Positions 60,101-64,000 of a stretch of 64,000 bases of DNA are shown here, piece by piece. How positions within the stretch are numbered: the stretch's first letter is position 1; the number at the start of each line of letters is the position of its first letter. The position numbers and the translations under genes are program-made. The stretch lies in contig JAIGNY010004475.1 in NCBI GenBank assembly GCA_020152595.1, positions 1,912,001 through 1,976,000 on the forward strand. Direction: 5' to 3'. The stretch is from Chiridota heheva. Lineage: Eukaryota; Echinodermata; Holothuroidea; Apodida; Chiridotidae. A model generated the notes under the pieces. That model saw nothing but the letters and a program-made list of their open reading frames with translations. It was not told where the DNA came from and ran no database searches.

Positions 60101-62851
60101 TATCAATGTATAGAGATTATCCCATATAGCATTTGTTACCTTGTTTCAATCAGCATTGTTTTAAAGTCCTTCCCCTACGGAACCTCATCTGTCTACATAT
60201 GGTGTCCTTGATGACATCCCTTTGGTGCTACCACATTTTAAGGTGAAGGTTTATTCTATCTCTGAGTGACCTTTAAAACTTCAAGGCTACTGTAAGACCT
60301 TTGTTAATTTCATGAAGGCTACATGTGAGACCAGAAAGGCCACTTTTACACTTACCACCTCTTTTGAGAGAGGATAAAGTAGGTTTTTAAAAGACTAATA
60401 ATAGAATCCTTCGTTTTCCAAATGGCATGAATTCTATTAACCTCCTTAATCCTATATAAAGTAGGTTTTCTAAAAGACTAATAATGAAATCTTTTTTTTC
60501 TAAATGGCATGAATTCTATTAACCTCCCAAATCCTATATAAAGTAGATTTTCTAAAAGACTAATAATGAAATCCTTTTTTTCCAAATGGCATGAATTCTA
60601 TTAACCTCCCAAATCCGATGACATCCTTTGGGTGCTACCACATTTTGAGGTGAAGGTTTATTCCTATCTCTGAGTGACCTTAACAACCTAAAGGCTATTG
60701 TAAGACCGTTGCTAATTCATGAAGGCTACATGTGAGACCAGGAAGGCCACTATTACAATTATCACTTCTTTCTAAGGGAGGATAAAGTAGGTTTTCTAAA
60801 AGACTAATAATGGAATATAGAGCTGTGAACGTTTAGTGTGTACATGCTACATGCTCGCAAATCCTTGTAAACGTTTACTAAATACTTCATTGCGAGTAAT
60901 CGTTTTACATAGTCAGTCTTGCCGTTGAAAATCATTATGATCATGCATGATTCAAATCACACACACATTTGGCTGACAAAATTCCAATCAATGACTTTTT
61001 ACAAACTGTAAACCCGATTAGCATAATCCTTTTTAAATGTGAGAATCACAACTGCGCAGTAATTACCAATGAATGGGGATATTATGCACTTTGATTTCGC
61101 CAAAATCTGAGAAGGCTAACTTGTAAAATGCACCGTAAATGTGCAGCAGTAAACAGTGAAACTAACAATAGGCCTAACGTTGGGCCATAATTAATAAGGC
61201 TTTAAATCCAACACAATCAAGGCCTGTTTTACAAGCTGTTAAACCGACCAACAAACACAGTCAAAATAAGTAAATCGTGACAATCAGTACATTTACATGT
61301 AAATATTACCTGATGAGTCAAATAAATTTTGCAAGAAAGAAAAAATATTGCAAAAAAAACAAATATAAAAAGGTTTTGACAGAATTGAAATTCTAGGAGC
61401 TTCACAAAGATGGCGACCAATTTTTGAGAGGACTGATATTTCAGAATTTCCGTAGTTTTTTTTTTGAGAGGATTGATATTTCAGTTTAAAACATTGAAAG
61501 GAAGATAAACAATACACATATTTTCCATAAAAATGATGATTTATACTGTTTTTTTTGGTGTGCGAAACTAAAGCGTCTATATAGGCAATGGAGTCAACAC
61601 TTTTGCCATTAGTTGCACAATTTTTGTTACGTAAATTTTACTAAAATCCCTAAATGTTCACAGCTCTAATAGAATCCTTTGTTTTCCAAATGGCATGGAT
61701 TCTATTAACCTCCCAAATCCTATAAAGAGGTTTAATAGTAATAATTTATACACATTTTAAACTAAAGCTTGTTTTATATTAAATATGAACAGGGTCCTAA
61801 TCCCTGTAGTTAGGGTGAGGGGTGTGAGAAATAAATTATTTGCTATATATGTACACTGTACCTGGATTATATCGATCATCACAAGTATAGAAGCCACCAT
61901 GATGGCACCGTGCATCCTTACCCCATCGGTCGTTGGTGACTACCTTCTCTCTGATAGGGCTATTCAAAAATATAAAACACAAAAAGAAACATTTTCAAAA
62001 GCTTTAATGCAATTTATCACTACCACTTTCAAGGACAGATTGGCAGGGGGGGGGGAAAGGAGGGCGGTGTCAGGGGGTCCTGACTCCTCCTTTTGGAATT
62101 TCACCAATACACTTCTTACACTAAAGCCATACATTTTCATGACTTGATCTTGGATTCCAAGGCTTTTGAAAATCCTGAATCCATGCCTGATTTTACACAT
62201 TTATGCCAAATTTCATAGAGACCATGGCTAACACTCATAATCTTAACCAGGCTACTCTATTTGTTGGCTTGGTTTGGTTTAGCTTACCAAGGTTTATAAC
62301 ATGCCGACAGAACTCTATTGGAATATTCATATCATCATGATGCCAGTAATCATTTTATTAATCAGTTATGGAAGCCAAAGCTTTACTGCAATGCCATAGA
62401 GGCCCCTTTGTTATCAAATTCCTGTGAAAAGGAACTTAAAAGGATTATTTAGGGGTCAAGAAAGTCAATCTTATATGAAAGAGGACTTCAAAAGAAACAA
62501 AATGGTGAAGAAAACATTTAAAAATAATTATTCTGTTAAGGAGATATTTAATTTTAAAGCTTGGTATAATTTGTGTAGAAGATGGAATTGCTTAATCCCT
62601 CAATTAATCCTTTAACATTAGTCCATGTAATTCATCAAAATTATTACCTCACTCTTGAGAATATGGTTTTGTAGGAAGTTCTTAAAATTAAAATGTTTTT
62701 TATGTCCTTTATCCTTACCTGTCATTATACAGCCATGCTAGAAATTGGTGGCATTCCAGTAATCGCTACTGGCCTCCCAGTCACCATCTGTCCACACAAC
62801 ATCTGGTTCATACTGATGAACAATCTCCTGCAGCTGAGGGCTTACTACAAA
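53825..62851 (-). CDS. alpha-L-fucosidase (GH29), 3' five exons
   Basis: Exons on the - strand: 62851-62719, 61959-61862, 58636-58504, 57220-57050 and 54116-53825, all GT-AG. They encode about 275 C-terminal residues of a FUCA1/FUCA2-type lysosomal or secreted enzyme that removes alpha-L-fucose from glycoconjugates. Landmarks are VVWTDGDWE, whose Asp corresponds to the GH29 nucleophile, then [56 protein letters not shown] and the C-terminal beta domain ending [10 protein letters not shown]. Phases agree at every join (2, 1, 2, 2) if one missing base in the first of these exons is allowed for. The 5' half lies beyond the right edge. FUCA1 versus FUCA2 identity cannot be told. Confidence 0.92.
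54162..55314. repeat. 23-bp minisatellite, about 50 copies
   Basis: Units of 23 bp with core GGTTACCTTAATTGGCTTA (variant GGTTAGCTTAATTGGCTTA), with a few shortened or GGTTGGCTCA-type units. It lies in the last fucosidase intron and begins 45 bp upstream of that intron's acceptor. Its right edge runs without a break into a tRNA-derived SINE whose A-box region closely matches the unit. Confidence 0.97.
55315..55582 (+). mobile_element. tRNA-derived SINE at the minisatellite edge
   Basis: The A-box region is TGGTTAGTTCAATTGGTATA and the B-box-like sequence is TGTGGATTAAATCCC (degenerate). The body runs to a tail GGTGCTATATAAGAACTGAG followed by ATT-rich sequence, again an L2/CR1-type tail. It is a different SINE family from that at 18.5 and 36.2 kb, and not a functional tRNA. 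Confidence 0.8.
55826..56388. mobile_element. inverted-repeat element family A, cleanest full copy
   Basis: 563 bp, starting AGGATTAGGTCAGGGGTCAA and ending CTGACCTAATCC, with TTAA directly outside both ends (55822-55825 and 56389-56392). Each end carries about 190 bp that is an inverted copy of the other, and the middle has no gene. It lies in the last fucosidase intron. TTAA target sites are typical of piggyBac-type transposition, but the terminal bases do not resemble the usual piggyBac CCC start. Confidence 0.85.
57050..57220 (-). CDS. fucosidase exon
   Basis: Reads [40 protein letters not shown] and SSKPW, ending in phase 2 at GTGAGC. GGN-L-NIGPT-DG is the conserved end of the catalytic domain. 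Confidence 0.95.
57488..57542 (+). repeat. poly-purine G-run tract
   Basis: Consecutive runs of G separated by single A (GAGGGAGGGAGG then long G runs) within a fucosidase intron, C-rich on the gene's sense strand. A G-quadruplex could form on the + strand. The exact length may be unreliable in the assembly. Confidence 0.8.
58504..58636 (-). CDS. fucosidase exon
   Basis: Reads [20 protein letters not shown], then [20 protein letters not shown], then ETV, ending in phase 2 at GTAAAA. HKWE-C-ID--SWGYRR is conserved. Confidence 0.94.
59224..59905. mobile_element. inverted-repeat element family A, with duplicated right end
   Basis: Starts TTAA then AGGATGACTTTAGTGGTCAA (59223 onward). The right end occurs twice: the last 120 bp or so up to about 59765, with TACTGTACTACAAAAATGTA after it, is repeated to about 59905 and ends CTAATCCT then TTAA. 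An internal segment is missing relative to 55826-56388 near 59345-59440. It lies in a fucosidase intron. Confidence 0.75.
60210..61735. repeat. complex tandem repeats interrupted by a hAT-like element
   Basis: A unit of about 200 bp (GATGACATCC, GTGCTACCACATTTT, GGCTACATGTGAGACCAG) occurs at 60210 and 60617. Between and after are 80-bp units with AAAAGACTAATAATG and AAATGGCATGAATTCTATTA (60376, 60458, 60540 and 60785). The last 80-bp unit is split at 60817 and resumes at 61669. It lies in a fucosidase intron. Confidence 0.88.
60818..61668. mobile_element. non-autonomous hAT-like element
   Basis: 851 bp bounded by TAGAGCTGTGAACGTTTAG at the left and its complement with one mismatch at the right. 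TAGAG-TGTG ends are typical of hAT elements. The flanking 8 bp, ATGGAATA and ATAGAATC, are a plausible diverged target duplication (6 of 8). Uninterrupted copies of the host repeat nearby confirm the insertion point. No transposase frame is present. Confidence 0.8.
61862..61959 (-). CDS. fucosidase exon
   Basis: Reads [20 protein letters not shown], then [13 protein letters not shown], ending in phase 1 at GTACAG. NDRWG and CHHGG are conserved GH29 motifs. Confidence 0.93.
62439..62615. mobile_element. inverted-repeat element family A, short deleted copy
   Basis: About 175 bp, with TTAA then AAGGATTATTTAGGGGTCAA at the left and CAATTAATCC then TTTAA at the right. It keeps GAAAGAGGACTTCAAAAG but lacks most of the right half. 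It lies 100 bp from the fucosidase exon at 62719. Confidence 0.75.
62719..62851 (-). CDS. fucosidase exon with nucleophile, one-base deletion
   Basis: Reads [37 protein letters not shown] and then TAG (62740-62738). A single missing base between F and the following LAWLYND codons would restore both the family sequence and the exit phase (2) at the GTAAGG donor. It is either a real null allele or a consensus error. The nucleophile Asp lies upstream of the break. Confidence 0.9.
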
Positions 62852-63420
62852 CTGAGGGAGATAATAATTAGTCAATTTCATATTTGGAAGTGATGTCATA
62901 GGATTAATTAGATGAATGCAAGGCAATTAAGTCATGAAGGTTTTATAGAGCACTTCACAATTCTTTACATTTGGTACATTTGGAACTAATTATTATTTGA
63001 ATTTTGTGATTAAACAAATAAAATTAAAAGAATGAATGTTGAGGATATCCTTACATAGAAGAAGAAGATCGAGAGGGGAAAATATCATGTCCAGATAACC
63101 AAATTGAACTCTTTAAGACAGCTGTTATTGTGAGCTTTACAAATTTCTAAAAAGCAAAGAGTATGGTCATGATGTAAACAACTTTGCTCTGCAGCAGAGG
63201 CTTAAAAAGTCTTAGCAAGACAGTGAAAAGGCAAGAAAATTTCTTTCCATTTTGACAAAAATTGGATTTTAATTGGTTAAGTGTTAAACCCCTTTCCCCT
63301 TTTGCCCCATCTCCACCGAAGCATCATACCAATTCCAGCTTCAAACACTTGCTTTGGTGAATGAGGTGTGAAGTGAAAGACTTATACTGTTTTGACACTC
63401 GAGAATGTGAATCTGTATTT
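62852..63420. other. fucosidase intron, nothing recognised
   Basis: No earlier fucosidase exon was found here on the - strand, and no other feature is supported. Confidence 0.5.
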
Positions 63421-64000
63421 AAAGGATTAGATCAAGGGTCAGGCACGTCCATTTCATATAAAAGCAAAATTATTCTACATCCTAGATTTTGTCCTGCAAT
63501 TTTGTGGCCAAACAACCATTTCTGCATTACAGTATATTAAAGGATTAGTTCAGGGGTCAAACTTAAGTCTATCTTATATGAAAGAGGGGTTTTAAAAAAA
63601 CACAGTGGTAAAGAAAGCATTCAAAATCTTTTTCTGTTGAGATATCTAAGTTTAAAGTTTGGTATCATTTGTGTACAAATGACTGAAATCAGAAAAGTTG
63701 TGATGTCATAGCCTCAGATTCCTCAAAATCTTTCTACATTCTATCATAATTTGTTCTGCGATTTTGTGGCCTAACAACCATTCGATATGTTAGGAAGGTA
63801 ATTCAACAGAATCTAGTAAGGTTAATTACAATCTACCACCTGAAGAAAAATTCAAGAAAAAATAATTCAAATGGTAAGAGTTTAATTAATTTTCATCAAA
63901 ATACATTTACAATTGTTAAGAATGTGAGGATGAAGGCACCAAACTTACATAGTAGACTTAGTACACCAGTCATTTCTACACAGATAAGACAGTGTTTTCA
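63420..64000. mobile_element. inverted-repeat element family A, partial copies at window edge
   Basis: A short left-end piece starts after TTAA with AGGATTAGATCAAGGGTCAG at about 63423. A second, longer copy starts after TTAA with AGGATTAGTTCAGGGGTCAA at about 63542 and runs to the window end, including GGTATCATTTGTGTAC and GATGTCATAGCCTCAGATTC. The right end lies outside the window or is missing. Confidence 0.75.

Overview
This 64 kb window is AT-rich eukaryotic (animal) genomic DNA. It has short phase-coherent exons with GT-AG introns, an L2/CR1-type LINE, an RTE-like LINE, tRNA-derived SINEs with LINE-like 3' tails, MITE-type elements and several large minisatellites. The gene content (a TIR-like domain protein, hexosaminidase D, alpha-L-fucosidase, a THAP domain) and the repeat mix suggest a marine invertebrate deuterostome, perhaps an echinoderm. 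That placement is inference; nothing in the window proves it.

Three protein-coding genes can be supported. (1) On the + strand, 1904-12471 holds the last three exons of a gene whose product carries a TIR-like domain and an acidic, low-complexity tail ending in CSSL; a further exon may lie at 3-103. (2) On the - strand, 43137-27093 holds a complete 12-exon gene for hexosaminidase D (GH20). All twelve exons join in consistent phase to give about 420 residues. (3) On the - strand, 62851-53825 holds the last five exons of a GH29 alpha-L-fucosidase, whose 5' part lies beyond the right edge. One of these exons has a one-base deletion in this sequence. The two glycosidase genes are head-to-tail neighbours about 10 kb apart. 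Weaker coding signals are a THAP-domain first exon broken by frameshift (53023-53207, +), a prolyl-4-hydroxylase-alpha-like exon inside a HEXD intron (about 35133-35373, -) and an unassigned exon-like ORF (49360-49495, +).

Most of the window is repeats. Left third (0-27 kb): an AT-rich GATATC-motif array interrupted by a decayed RTE-like LINE (5.3-8.7 kb), several MITE copies, a 23-bp minisatellite (17.6-18.2 kb), tRNA-SINEs (18.45-19.0 kb) and a 5'-truncated L2-type LINE (21.5-23.1 kb). Middle (27-44 kb): the HEXD gene, with LINE fragments, a SINE, a 40-bp minisatellite, an (AAT)n tract and a telomere-like tract in its introns. Right third (44-64 kb): a CR1-type LINE with a triplicated 3' end, a tandem array built from one end of a TTAA-flanked inverted-repeat element, a 50-copy 23-bp minisatellite inside the fucosidase gene, a non-autonomous hAT-like element and further inverted-repeat elements.

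The genes show no operon-like linkage. The most distinctive observations are structural. The fucosidase-intron minisatellite appears to have grown from the A-box of the tRNA-derived SINE at its edge. Several insertions have a matching empty site elsewhere in the window, so element boundaries can be read directly. One MITE family carries a conserved internal GC-rich hairpin in an otherwise AT-rich body.
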